Of a stretch of 64,000 bases of DNA, positions 1-12,254 are shown one piece after another. The notes under the pieces were generated by a model. It did not search any database. It had not been told where the DNA came from and saw only the letters and a list, made by a program, of their open reading frames with translations. Both the position numbers and the translations under genes were made by a program. This stretch comes from Linepithema humile. Taxonomy: Eukaryota; Arthropoda; Insecta; Hymenoptera; Formicidae. The stretch covers positions 38,346,931 to 38,410,930 of the forward strand of contig NC_090128.1 in NCBI RefSeq assembly GCF_040581485.1, in the 5' to 3' direction. Position 1 is the stretch's first letter; each line of letters opens with the position of its first letter.

Positions 1-1740
1 TATCGTACAGATAATTTCATTTTTTTTTATTTCCTTAGCATTTAATTACATATCGCAATATCAGTCTGGAGATTTTTGTTGAATTGCAAGTTATAGCATT
101 TTCTAGGTTTTAGTTATATAACATAAAAATTGCTAGAAAATAAATCAGCCGATACGTTGGCTTGTCATCCTCTTAATTATTCAAATAATGTTATTTCATT
201 TATATTGATTTATAATTTTTTATAGAGAGAGATATTTAAGAATTTTATATAAATGTGTGGAACTCCATATTGTGTAATTTACACAAATATTTAAAATACA
301 AAATGCAATTGGAATAATGAAGAAAACGATCATTAAAATATTCGCCTGTTTGAAATTATATTATACAATGGAATGTGTGCACTTGATAGACTGATAGCTG
401 TAGCTAATTCTAATTAAACAACGTAAAATACGAAATAAATTATGCATTACATTTTATTACGAAATTGTGTTGCATACGACAATCATTTAAATTAAAACTG
501 ACTTTGACGTGAACGTGAGCAAATTTTAGTGATTATTTAGTAAATTTTGTAAATGTCAATTATTGTATCATATTTTATGTATTATTTATTGTATCAATGT
601 AATGAAAGTTTAATATTTTAACCCTCTTTATTTGATTGATAGTCGTAATCTAATAAGCGCTAATGAGACTTTCACAAATCTTGCTTTGCTTTTTTTAACA
701 ACAAAAAACTTTAATAAAAGCTTATTTGTGTGAAATTTTGTTGTAGAAATGTAACCTGTTTATTCCTAAATTGACTATCGCACCTTAGAAATATAATCAA
801 GACATTTGTTCAATATTAATTTTTTATCTATATCTATAAAATCCCGATTTTAATATTAATAATTTTCCGATTATTCTGAAGTAAATATATTTAATATGAA
901 TATACATTATATTTACTATTCTATTGAAAAAAAATTTTGATTTATAAATTTATTTTATACTCTTCTAAGAATCCAGCAAATGTAATAAACCATTACCATA
1001 ATAGAGCCTTGACTTAATCGTCTCAACAGCGCAAAGGAGATTACTTTTTGACTGATTTTCCATTATTATTTCCGCTCATTATCTTACAGTTAGCTTATTG
1101 TATTTGAAACATTGTTTGCGCTTATTTCTCCCGATACGAAATAAAGAGTTATGAGATAATTTATTTAAAAAAAAGACATTATTATCATGGCGCAATGAGA
1201 TAAACGACAAAAATATAATGAAAAGTGCAGATACGCAAAATTGTAGAGCAGTATCATTATGGTATTATTATTATTATGCAGTTTTACGTATATGCTTATT
1301 CAAGATGCATTGAGAAATCAGACTTTCTCTTTATTTTCCTCCATTAATTCGTTATTTTTCTTCGTTATTATAGCGTCGCGAAAATGAAATATTTATGAGA
1401 AAGAATGCAATAACCAAATGTTTCTTAAGGAAAGTATATTTTTTTTGGAAAGAATTTATTATTGAACATTAGGATATTATAAATACAATTTATTGGATAT
1501 TTTTAATTAATAAATGACAATTATTTTTTAACTTTGTATATTATTTTGTAAAACAGTTTGCTTTTAACGTTAAATTTCAACAAAAGGTAACATCGGACGT
1601 AAAAGTATTAAAATTTAATTAAAAACTAGTTTTTAATTTTACATTTAATAAAAACTTAATTTAAAAAGATTTACACTTTTAAGAGATGAAAATAATGTTA
1701 ATAAAATTAGGAATTCTCTCTAATTTAATCTAACAGTATC
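1..1740. other. AT-rich non-coding sequence
   Basis: I see no convincing ORF, splice-consistent exon or RNA gene here. The stretch is strongly AT-rich with short homopolymer runs, as elsewhere between genes in this window. It probably belongs to the intergenic space, or to an intron of a gene extending to the left. Confidence 0.6.
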
Positions 1741-2260
1741 TAATGACAATTGTTACGACCCTGGCGCTCGCGCACTATCATCCGCGGAAATCACGTGCCG
1801 CCGACGAGCTCGTCGCTCATCGTCGCCGACGGTCAGTGCATACGTCGCGCTCGTCGCTGCTCGGTGCTTCTCGGTGTGATTCGGCCGGCTCTATGCGGTT
1901 GCGAGCGAGCGTGCTCGTGAAATTGCCGTTCCGTGCATCGAGTTTTCCCGCGCGTCGAAAATCGCGACGCGAATCGACTTTGCCGCAATCACTTCTCATT
2001 CAACTGTGTGCGCGCTGCAATTTTCAACGTGGATGACATCCGTTTCACAGGACCGCAGGACGAAGCGGCCTACTGACGCGTTGCTCCGCTTGTTTCTCGG
2101 CGACGATCGATTTTAGCCGCGTTCACCCGCGTCCTACACCTAAAGCGCGCAACTCTCCGCTTTAACGAGACACGCATTGCGCCCTATTTTCAAATGAATT
2201 ATTGATAAAGATTGATCTGCCGTGATTACGCGCGCTTCTACACGCATTGCATTGGTCTCG
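1741..2260. promoter_or_regulatory. CpG-rich block, candidate promoter or 5' untranslated exon
   Basis: The base composition changes abruptly from very AT-rich to GC- and CpG-rich over about 500 bp, with many CGCG and TCG words, and then reverts. Short ORFs on both strands (for example 1743-2036) have low-complexity Arg/Ser-rich translations without domain character, so I do not call them genes. The nearest gene downstream is the TTC39 gene, whose first coding exon starts at 4838. A promoter with a non-coding first exon is the simplest reading. It could equally serve a gene to the left on the other strand. Confidence 0.35.
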
Positions 2261-2889
2261 TCGAGACATCCAAACGTATTACGCCATTATCGAATATTAT
2301 AAAATTCTAAAAATATGTGATTGTTATTTATTACTTGATCACTTGATCACTTCATTTATAATATATCGCTCTAGATACGTGTATCATGATATCGTTAAAG
2401 ATTAATTAAAGTTATAATCACCGAATTTATCACCGATAAACATCGCGCAGCATTATTTCTTTTTTGACATATCTATTTCATCTGAGCCGTATATTGGGAA
2501 GTAGGTACGTACCTTGTTTTATGTGTAATTCTTAGCGCATATTTTAAAATATTTTAGTGAATATTATAGTAAATAATAAATAATAATTATGCAATATCTT
2601 TCTTTTGACATTAATAATAATATTTAAGGACAATTAGAGTATAAAATTGATATTTAATTGACTTTTTTTTATAGTGTGATTAAAAGTTGTCAATTTGTAA
2701 CAAAAATTGACATTCTGTATTTTAAATTAGAAATTAACGTAACAATTTCGATTCCACAGCACACAGTAAATCTATTTCATTTAAACTACATTACTTATAT
2801 GAGTGATTAAAAAAGACATTTATAGATAATAAGACAATTTTATATAGTAGACATCATTATTAACAATTTTATATTTAATAGACATAAGA

Positions 2890-2947
2890 CAATTTTATAC
2901 GCGTCATTTACAGACGTCATTGTCTGTAAATGACGCGTATAAAATTG
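2890..2947. repeat. Perfect 26-bp inverted repeat (hairpin)
   Basis: The arm 2890-2915 is the exact reverse complement of 2922-2947, separated by six bases. The arm contains ACGCGT and ends in an AT-rich stretch. A partial copy of the outer arm sequence also occurs just upstream (about 2868-2885). It could be a small foldback element or a cruciform-forming site. No gene is attached to it. Confidence 0.85.
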
Positions 2948-3269
2948 AAAGAAATTTATCTTAACTCTGTTCTGAACAATTATATCTTAAATAAATTCTT
3001 GATTTATTTTTATTTTTTATTATATTAATATAGAATTGCAAATTGCCTTATAAAACAATTTAAGAATTTTTCCTCATAAATTTATTTATCCTTTAATTTT
3101 TTAATACGCTTTAAATAATCACATCGTTTATAATCTTATCGTGAATTTTATTTATTATATTTTTTGTAATCTTATGAAAATTTGAAAAAGTGATTATCTG
3201 TGCAGTTAATTTAAAAAAATTGTTAACAAATCATTCTCTCTTGAGTTTTACTACATCTAATCTCAGCAG

Positions 3270-3520
3270 GTCGCAAATGACGATGTACCGCGAGAAGCGC
3301 ACGAAAAATTGCGCGCACGCGCTTTCTCCATTCCCCTCCGCATGCGGATTTAGGAAATGTAGGTCTAGCCTTTTATACTTTCTTCGTGGCAGTCTACTTT
3401 CCTCACGCGGGGCTGAAATCACCCGCTCGTCTTCGTCAGTCCGAGCGTCATCGTCTCTCGGAGAGTATCGCTTCGTAAGAGATTTTCGCAAGTCAGATTT
3501 AAAACTCTTCTAAAGTATCC
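3270..3520. promoter_or_regulatory. Second CpG-rich block, candidate alternative promoter
   Basis: A 250-bp GC-rich island stands in AT-rich DNA 1.3 kb upstream of the first coding exon of the TTC39 gene. It contains a TATA-like word near 3369 and a TCAGT arthropod initiator-like word near 3437, but their spacing is larger than for a classical TATA/Inr pair. Translations on both strands are low-complexity, so I treat it as promoter or 5' UTR, not coding. The assignment to TTC39 is by proximity only. Confidence 0.3.
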
Positions 3521-4837
3521 TATCTTGTAGCAAGATATCTCGGTTATTTTTTCACGCGGTTTTCGTGCGATAAAATAAGCTGATAATGTTTACTTTATTC
3601 GTTAATCTGTGCGCTATTTATAAATTCCATTCTTTTTTTAAATTATATTTTTTTCAAATATAAATATTAGTTAGGAATTAAAATAATTTATAATAGAACG
3701 TGTTATTGTGATTTAAAAAATTGTGATTTTTAACAACAATTTCTGGTTTGTTCTCTCCTTGTATTTATTTGTGCTTTTGCTGTGAGTTTCTTGCTCCCTA
3801 ACGCTTGAAGGGTTTCGCAACCCGTTTAACTGCCCTACAGCAACGTGGATTAGAAAGTGGAAATCTTTATTCTATTACAACTCATATTTTTGTGGTAAAA
3901 TTAAAATAAAAATTTGATTCTTTTTATTATATTGTCGATTATAATTATTACAAATGTATGACTACACATGTCATAATTTTATAGTAATAAATACAGATCA
4001 GATAGATATAAAATAAAAACTACTTAAAAAATATTATAAATAATAAGATATTGTCCACGATATTTTTAAATATACTAAAATATCGCAAAAAGTGAATATA
4101 CATACTAAAATTATCATAAAATTAAAATAATCTCATATCAGAAATATCTTGAGCACTTTATTGTGTATCTATTTTTTATAGAAATATAGAAATTTGTGCT
4201 GTTGTAACAAACAGATTTTAATGTACGTTTTATTTTTTTATAGTTCCTCTTATTTTATCATATAGCTAATCGTTGCGATTTACCAGGTATTCGCCAATTA
4301 CTAGGCATTTATTCCTGCATTAGTCATTATTCTGCTTACGTCAAAATATATCATAGTATCACTCATTGTTTTACGACAGCGTTTCCTTTAGTACTATTAA
4401 CGCTACGTTTGCAAAACATTCAACGTTCTTCATTTGAAAAATAAATATTTGATACATATGAGTTTTATCTTCGATATACTATCAACAAGTTTAGAATTTA
4501 ATAATCAAAGTTGATCAAATAGAGATTATTTTTCTGCAGGTGTATTATATTGGTTATCCGAATTTTTATTTCTAATTTTTTTAATTTTCTTAATCAACTC
4601 TATCTTTTTTTTGTGAAATAGAATAAGGTAAAATTATAAATTAAATTGTAACGTAAATGATGTGTATAAGTATATATTTGTACAATATCATCTACAATAT
4701 ACTTATGCACATAATAAATATATGAAGCTTATAGATTTTTAATATGTATTCTAACATAGATTATAAGATGATTTATGGATGTGACTTATTTTTATAAATT
4801 ATCTTTTTGCAGAACAACTTCTTAATACGAATCGAAA

Positions 4838-7800
4838 ATGTCTGACATTGAAGGCGATGACGAGGTAAATATTTTTTTTTTAAATAAAGATATATATATA
4901 ATATTTTATATCTTTATGATATGTCATTTTAGACTTTTATGAAGGCAATATAAATAAAATTTATATACATTTGCATTTTACATAATTATATTGTGTCTAA
5001 TATTCATATGATTTTTATTTTTCAGTTTCAAGATGCTCAGGAATCTTTACCACAGTACGTATATGCATATATATGCACAATTTGCTTTGTGTTATAATAG
5101 TTTTTTTATCTTAGAGATTTTTTATTTAAGCGACAAATTATTTCAGACTGGCTTCTATGGACTTGGATACTTCGATAATGGAAGCGAAAAAGGCGATTCA
5201 TTGTTTTTTCAACAATGATTTCGAACAGGCAAAGAAAATTTTGGAACCGTGGGCGGATAGTAGCATGTACCATTCTCTGGGGACTAGCGTATTCGCATTT
5301 CTAGAAGCAATTCTTACATTTGAACAGGTACAAATTATTTATTACCTTCCTCTTGTTACGCTCAAGCCACTTTTCATTTAGTTGACTTAGAACCGCGTAA
5401 AATTTCTTTCTTTAACAATATATTGTGTGCAATACGTAGAAACATGTTGAGAAGGCGTCGGAAGCACTGAAGCAATGCATGAGCGTATGCTCCAAACATC
5501 GAAAACACACCACTATTACGCAGAACATTGGAAAAATGGTCAAAAAAATCAACTATGACGCTTATACAAATGGTAATATATTATATATGCGCACACGATC
5601 TGCATGCAAAGTTTGCTTATGGCTTTGTGTTTATCTAACGAATATTGAACAAAAAACCACATGTTTAATAATATTTCTTTCAATAATAAGAAACTTTAAT
5701 AACAAGCTTCAATGAAACAACGTCAATAAGCTTCATTCAAAAACTTTATAAAAGTTGCAACGTGTGATATATAATGACTAATCTTGAAACGTTTAATAAT
5801 TTGAAATGCTAATGTCATTCTTGGTACTATAAACTTTTTCTTATCTAACAGTACAGTACGACTAGAAATTATTGCCAAGATATGAATTTTAAAGTGTGAT
5901 TACGTAATAATTAATTTAGATGCAATTAGATATCTAAAGTAGCCTGTACAACATAGTGCATGAAAAAAATGATGAAAAATTAATCTTCCAGTGGAAGTGC
6001 ATGCGGAACTCTGTTATGCCGAGTCACTCCTCTTAAAATCGATGCTCACGTTCATAGAGGATGAAACTCTGGTCAGCTTTGTGAAGGCAGGACTGAAAAT
6101 TCGTACCTGTTTTCTGTCGTATAAGTAAATAAATCACATTGCGCGGACTCGTGGATCCTCGATTTTTTCAATAATACGTGGCTGTTATTTTTTTCAGGGA
6201 ATGTATGACAATCTTAAACAATCGTAAGTGGGGAAACGACATTCGCAAGGTACATTTCGAGAGCGGCGTTCGTATGGGCATTGGCACATTCAATTTGGTA
6301 CATAGTACAATTGCTTTTATTGCGATAAGAGAGCATTATCTGATAGCAAATATTTATTAATGATTATCTTCTTTTAGATGATCTCGTTGTTACCAGCGCG
6401 GATTATTAAATTATTGGAGTTTATTGGATTCTCAGGCGATAAGGTGACTAGAATCATTTTGTAGCGATATACAATTTTGTTTATTAATTCAATTGTTATC
6501 AACAGGAATACGGCCTAGCGGAATTGAAGTCCGGCTACGATGAGAGGAGGGGCTTACGACAGATTCTATGTGTGATGACCTTATTGTCATATAATTTAAT
6601 CGTCACTTTTGTATTGAGTCACTCTGACGGAGATCTGGAATGGTGCGAACAGGTTTTGGAGCAAGAGTTGAGCCTTTATCCAAACGGTGTGTGGTTCCTA
6701 TTTTTCAAGGGAAGACTAGAACTCACGAGGGGGAACTTTGAGAAGTGTATAGACTGGTATATCAAATCATGGAAGAGTCAGAATGTATGGCCGCAGTTCC
6801 ATCATCTTTGTTACTGGGAGTTGATGTGGGCACACTGCTCGATGCAACAATGGAACAAGGCGATCACATACGCTACGATGTTGGCGAACGAGTCCAACTG
6901 GTCGCGCACCATTTATCTGTACCAGAAAGCCGCGATCTTGATTATGCAAAAACCGGCATCGTCGAGCGAGGAGAAGCAGCTGATCGACAATTTGATGATG
7001 CAAGCGCCGACCTACAAACAACGTATCGCCGGTAAATCGTTGCCAATGGAGAAATATGTAATCAAGAAAACGGAGCGTTACTTTGCGCAAAAGAAAAATT
7101 TAGTCGTGCCTATATTCGAGCTTATGTACGTGTGGAATGTGTTTAGGATAATAGGCAAACGGCAAGATTTGATAATGAATATATTCAAAAGAATAGAGGA
7201 GGAAGAGAAAGAACTCCAAACAGCACCGTAAGTCTTTAAATAATTCTAATGTTTATTCTAATGTTTATGATAAATAGCTTAAAATGATCAAAAAAACGAT
7301 AAAGTAAGGAATAAATAATAAAAGATTAAAGGTGATTAAATATATAAGAAAAAGTAATTTTATGCTTATATTTGAAATAAAAGTGCAAAATATGACGAAT
7401 AATTCTATAAATCTTTTTTTCTTGTATACGAGATGCTTTATTTACATTTTAACAGTCGTAGAATAAATAATGTGCAAAAAATTCTTTGAATAAAAGATGT
7501 AAGGAAAAAAGTTTTCTACATATGACAAACATGTCAAGGTCTCTTTAAACGCTCATAATATGATCTAAAGTTTTTCTTTTAAGCTTGAAGTAGAAAAAAA
7601 TTAATTTATTGTGGCCTGATTGAATCAGTCGTTAAAGAATCATGATAATTTTTTGTACGTATAATAAAGATGTGTATATTTGTATAGGAAAAGTGAATAT
7701 CATGCAGACAATGAAGCGCTCCTGTTGCTATTGAAAGGTGCTTGTCTGAGGCAAATGCAGCATCCTTTGCAATCAGAAGAGTGTTTGCGACGCGTTTTAC

Positions 7801-8237
7801 AACTGGAAAAATCCGTCAAGCAAGATACATATTTATTTCCTTACGCTACTGTTGAATTGGCGTTATTGGCTCAAGATCAGGGTGACACTCAATTGGCTAT
7901 AGGCTTTCTGGAAGACGCTAAGTAAGTATGAGATTTCATATTAGAATATTTAATCTAAAATTTTGGATAACATTATAAATTTGCCAGTGTTTATAAAATT
8001 AGTTAAATTAAATTAAATTTGTATTTAAATTCCAGGAAAAATTATACAGGCTATCTATTGGAGTCCAGATTACACTTCAGAATACATTCGGATATGATGA
8101 TATTGACTGGTAAAAAGACCAATAATCATATGACAAAGAAATATGAAAATCGACAACTCGAAGCGAACATTACTGCCAACAATAGTGTCATTATTCCGGG
8201 TCCAAGCGTGGACGAGTCTATTGAAATTAAGCTATAG
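4838..8237 (+). CDS. TTC39B: Tetratricopeptide repeat protein 39 (TTC39B-like), 10 exons
   Basis: Exons are 4838-4864, 5026-5054, 5147-5327, 5440-5572, 5992-6124, 6198-6297, 6378-6443, 6506-7227, 7688-7921 and 8036-8237. All junctions are GT..AG and phase-consistent, giving 608 aa, the usual size of the family. The start is the ATG in the short first exon (MSDIEGDDE); a further non-coding exon may lie upstream, because an acceptor-like TTGCAG ends at 4812. The protein shows the TTC39/Iml2 signature: an N-terminal LDTSIMEAKKAIHCFFNNDF helix pair, HFESGVRMGIGTFNL (about residues 186-200), LLPARIIKLLEFIGFSGDK, and C-terminal TPR-like repeats ending in the conserved YTGYLLESRLHFRIHSD block. Mammalian TTC39B is linked to lipid metabolism and LXR turnover; the insect role is not established. 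It has no signal peptide or membrane segment, so it is expected to be intracellular. The TTC39A/B/C assignment within the family is less certain than the family itself. Confidence 0.93.
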
Positions 8238-8485
8238 AAATTTTGTATAAAGCAGTTAATACAAAAATTCACTTAATTTTTAATAAGTTCTTTTGTATCT
8301 TCCTAGGCAATGAATATATCTCGTACATATTACATATTGTATATTACAAATGATGGCTGACTTGCGAGCTTATCGTTCTGTAATTTTCCTCTAAATTTAT
8401 GAAGGGCCTCGCAAAATTTCATCTCACTGTCTATAGGTTTCTAAAGTATCAGTGGAGATTTTTAAGATTCTTAGACATGGTTTCT
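8238..8485. other. 3' flank of the TTC39 gene
   Basis: This is AT-rich sequence after the stop codon, presumably 3' UTR. I found no canonical AATAAA close to the stop; the first clear candidates lie several hundred bases further on. No coding signal is visible. Confidence 0.5.
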
Positions 8486-8585
8486 CAGACAACACGCAAA
8501 TCTTAAAGACATTCAAAAGACGTCATTTTTTTTTTAACATCTTTTGGACGTCTTTCAGATGTCTTTCAGATTTACGTGTTGTCTG
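8486..8585. mobile_element. 100-bp MITE with CAGACAACACG terminal inverted repeats
   Basis: The left end CAGACAACACGCAAATCT is matched, with one difference, by the reverse complement of the right end. A related short element lies at 13308-13375, so this is a dispersed family. It has no coding capacity. Confidence 0.75.
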
Positions 8586-8847
8586 GGTTGTAGCACTGGA
8601 TATCAATATATAAATTATTTTTCTCTACGAGCAGAGATCAGCGAGGTAATGTGAAAGTGATATTTTGTAGGAATTATAATGTTAACATACATAAAATTAT
8701 CTCTGTGAGAAAAATAAAAAAAGTGTAGTATATATGTCTCGCGGGATTTCGGGACTTTACACGATACTGTCGGACATATATTTTGTAGCGATTAATATTA
8801 TATAATATATTATATATAAATTATTTTCCTTTACAAAAAAAAATCAA

Positions 8848-8882
8848 CGAGAGAGAGAGAAAAAAAAGAGGGAGAGAGAGAG
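8848..8882. repeat. Imperfect (GA)n microsatellite
   Basis: A purine-only tract of GA repeats is interrupted by a run of A. No other feature is evident around it. Confidence 0.8.
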
Positions 8883-9403
8883 CCTCTAGTGTGAACTGTG
8901 ATCATTCTAAAGTAATTGATAAAACATTATTATAAATAATGATGTTATATTATATGAGCTTGTAAATATGCAAAAACGATTAAAGATCGTGTAAAGGAAA
9001 GTATAATCAAATAAATTAAAGGTGACATTATTCTTTTAACAAATAATAAAATCAAAAAAAGATAGAGAATCAGCTAAATCTCTATTAATTTTAACTAATG
9101 TTTATTAGAATGGTCTTCAAATATTTATTGTAGTTTGTTTTTGTTTTATTTTTGTTTCAACTATTATCTCTTGTTTAATTATTGGCTGGTTTATGCTTCG
9201 GTCTTAATCTTAATCTTAGTCTTAGTCTTAACTTAATCTTAAGGACTCGTTTATGCTTCCCTGGAAATTCGGACTACGCATGTGCAAATGTAACAAAACC
9301 TAACCTAACCTAACCACAAATTGTAATAGAAAAACTATAAAAACACTCCTACACAGTTTTTGTTCTTTCAATTTAAGAGGTTAGATTCTACATACTAACT
9401 TAC

Positions 9404-9536
9404 CACTTAAATTTAGCGCTTCTCCAATAGCGTTCCAACTATTCTTCACCACTAATTTATTTTTATAATTTGGATTTTTTTTATTCCAAACAACATCGAA
9501 TTGTTGGACACATTCAATTAAATCAGCATCACTCAT
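9404..9536 (-). pseudogene. Orphan first exon of a transposon MADF-domain protein
   Basis: Read on the minus strand from the ATG at 9536, the exon encodes 44 residues beginning MSDADLIECVQQFDVVWNKK and ending at a GTAAGT donor (GTG|GTAAGT). The pattern of a Leu-Ile-x-x-Val helix, a Trp/Tyr-rich turn, then NSWNAIGEAL is the start of a MADF DNA-binding domain. No matching second exon is visible downstream on the minus strand before the element ends, so it is a remnant. It resembles the separate MADF gene of the Harbinger element at 14.4 kb in type but is not a close copy. Confidence 0.65.
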
Positions 9537-9752
9537 TTTCGTATTTTACAAGAATCGAAAACCATTATTTCGCGCGGTTTCGTGCTGCGTCGGACGTCAG
9601 ACTTACCTCATTGGCCCGGCCTTAGGACATTAGGGACTAAAGTTAAAAGATGGGATCTTTCCAAGATTAAGATTAAGACTAAGATTAAGACTAGGGAAGT
9701 ATAAACGCCCTTATGGCATTCTACGTTATCAACTCTTAAGATTAAGATTAAG

Positions 9753-9910
9753 GGCGGTATTCATAGTCCGTTCTTATATTCAAAATCGTCTTAAGCACGG
9801 ACTTATATTCGCTCTCTTTGTCACACATAGATTGTGTCTGACAAAGAGAGCGAATATAAGTTTGTACTTAAAACGATCTTGAATATAAGAACGGACTATG
9901 AATACCGGCC
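9753..9910. mobile_element. Nested foldback MITE with TAAG target duplication
   Basis: The element is almost entirely an inverted repeat: GGTATTCATAGTCCGTTCTT at the left is mirrored at the right. TAAG occurs directly before (9749-9752) and after (9911-9914) it. It sits inside the terminal subrepeats of the 9184-9933 element, so it inserted later. Removing it restores the inverted match of the outer element's ends. No coding capacity. Confidence 0.82.
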
Positions 9911-9933
9911 TAAGACCGAAGCATAAACCGGCC

Positions 9934-10656
9934 ATATATTCTCTTAATACTTTGTTAATTTTTCAAAAGTGTAATAAGTGTAATAAGTTTAAATTTTAGC
10001 AGAGATTCAAAGACTATTTAGAGATTAAATTTACTTAGCAAAAGGTCATAAATTTGCTTCTTGAAAAATTGTTGAATTTATTAAATTTGGAGAATATATT
10101 TTTATAAGAAATAGTACGATCTGAAATTGAATTTTGTGAGTGTAGAATTCGATAAAAATAGCAAGCAGCAGGCATATGTAGCGATAGCGCGTATAAATAT
10201 TTGCATTTTACATCCTAATGCCTTATGCTATTTTTAGATAGCATTAACTGCCTGCTATCAAATTTATTGAATCATATGTTCAATACCAATCAGCGCAAAA
10301 TTTGAATTCAATTTTAGTTTGTATCATTTGTAGAAATATATTATTCCTATATTAATTGTAAATAACAATATATATTAATGGTAAATAACAATTTACCATT
10401 TCGTCCTTTAACAATTTTTGAATTATATTTTTTAAAGTTTTTGTAGAATAAACTCGATTGTGGCATCGCTGTATTGGTTTTTTTAGCAGTAATTTTAAGA
10501 TTCTTTTATAAAATCTTTATAAAAGTTATAATTTAAAGTTAAGAAATGTAGAAAAAATTGTAATAATTTAAGCACACATACTTGTTAATGTTTTTTTTTA
10601 AATTTAAATAAAAGATTTATTAAAAGAAATCTTTGAATCATAAAATGATTACATAC
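9934..10656. other. Non-coding, degenerate repeat sequence
   Basis: This stretch is AT-rich. An imperfect inverted repeat around 10150-10260 (ATAGCAAGCAGCAGGC against GCCTGCTATC further on) suggests a decayed MITE. No ORF or splice structure is convincing. Confidence 0.5.
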
Positions 10657-11150
10657 TACCCAGATAGCACAGTGAATTCGCAAAGTATTCTTCAAGTTTT
10701 CTTCTTTTCTGAATTGTAATTCTTTAAGAATTCATAGAAGAATACTATAAGAATGGTTTAAAAAGTTACATGCACCATGATTGGAATTCTTGAAAATTTC
10801 TTAGAGTATTCATATAGTATTCTTCTATACCAACAGATTTATGCTTTATGAATTCAAAAAGAATAGTTTTAGAATAGATAAAGGATTATTTTATGAATTC
10901 AAAAGAAATAGTTTTAGAATTGAAAAAGGATTACTTTTTTGAAAGAATTGTAGATAGGGAAAAGTAAATATAAGATTATTGCTTTAAAAAAATTACTTTA
11001 TTTATATACTTAAAAAAAAATACATATAAGTAATATGCATGTTGTTTAAAAAACAAACATATAATGATAAACACACATATACGTATAAAAATAATATAAA
11101 CATAATTATCTATTTATAATATAATACATATAAATTGTAATATGTATTTA

Positions 11151-11369
11151 TTATTTATAATAAATAAAAGGATTTTCCATTGGACACTTTTCAATAATTT
11201 GTTTTTCATTTGAGATTTTATCCATATTAATTTCTTTTTCAAAGTTATAATTTTTACAACTAGTTAATTCGTCGATACTTTGACGTAAACGTCTATTTCG
11301 TTGCCATCTCGATAATTCAGTGAATGGTTTCACTCGACGTTTCATTTTTATTTGCAAAAATATGTACAA
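11151..11369 (-). pseudogene. Short ORF inside the 2-kb TIR element, possible N-terminal fragment of its protein
   Basis: The ORF encodes 72 aa with a basic N-terminal block (KMKRRVKPFTELSRWQRNRR) followed by a charged helix-like stretch. This composition fits the DNA-contacting N-terminus of a transposon protein, but I do not recognise the family. No downstream exon is obvious. It lies wholly inside the TIR element, so a host gene is unlikely. Confidence 0.25.
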
Positions 11370-12254
11370 TAATAGAAGTACTTATCTCTATTTTTTGTAC
11401 TCTTTTTTTTGTACTCTATGATATTGCTTTGTTTTTAATTTAAGAGAGTTTGATAAATCTGTAAAAAATAATATATATGAAATTATATAACATTATAATC
11501 GAGACATAGAGAAAGAAAGGAATACGAAATTCAATAAATCATAGAATTATATATAGATTATTAAATTCATTGTTCATTATAGATTATTTATTATTGTTAA
11601 TAGGAAGCCACTACAGATGACCTGATCTTTCAAATAAAATGAAATTATATAAAAAATAATGCGAGCTTGTTTGGAAATTCGTTACATGTCGTGAAACGTC
11701 GGAGCTTTATTCAAATTATGTTGGTCAATCTCAAAAATATCAACATATTTTCAAGGCTTTGACGTTTCACATGTAACAAATTTTCGAAAGCTTGCATTAT
11801 TTTTCATGTAACTTTTATTTGTATAAACACTGAGGATGGTCGTAAAGACGAGCCGAAACGTTTGTTTTGTAAAATTCAACAATTAATAATTATATGAGCA
11901 ATTGAGAATTATATTAGCTCGGGCTTATTCAGCTTTCTTTCCTTTTCATTTGTTAACAAAAAAAAGTTTTATAAAATTAATGTATTTCGACGACGTGTAT
12001 ATATGTAATAAAACAATGAAAATAAAAATTCTTACTGCACGCAATTATTTTAAGGTTATATAGTATAATAATTCAACCGTACTTACATTCAATATAAATT
12101 GTCCGTTTTTATATATTGCAGTGGCACAGAACATACAAACGTGACTGCTCGGTAGAACACACTATACCACACTATACGAAATGAATCGGAAGAAGCATTT
12201 TGCGCTTTACACATGTAAAATGTAAGAAACGTTTTTCGCTTGTACTCGCGGAGG

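Larger units (their letters stand above)
9184..9933. mobile_element. Non-autonomous TIR transposon carrying a MADF exon, split by a nested MITE
   Basis: The ends are inverted repeats: the left begins GGCTGGTTTATGCTTCGG and the right ends in its reverse complement with one mismatch (GGCCGG). Next to each end are short direct subrepeats of CTTAAT/CTTAGT type, mirrored at the other end. Internally it keeps a MADF-encoding exon on the minus strand (9404-9536) and a short run of CCTAA repeats (9299-9315). A second MITE is inserted in the right terminal region. A deletion derivative of a PIF/Harbinger-like element is likely, because MADF proteins accompany such elements in insects, but I could not identify a convincing target duplication. 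Confidence 0.7.

Noticed and set aside
9299..9315. CCTAACCTAACCTAACC, resembling the insect telomere repeat TTAGG
   Set aside because: There are only about three and a half units, and they lie inside a TIR transposon, so this is not a telomere or a clear interstitial telomeric array.
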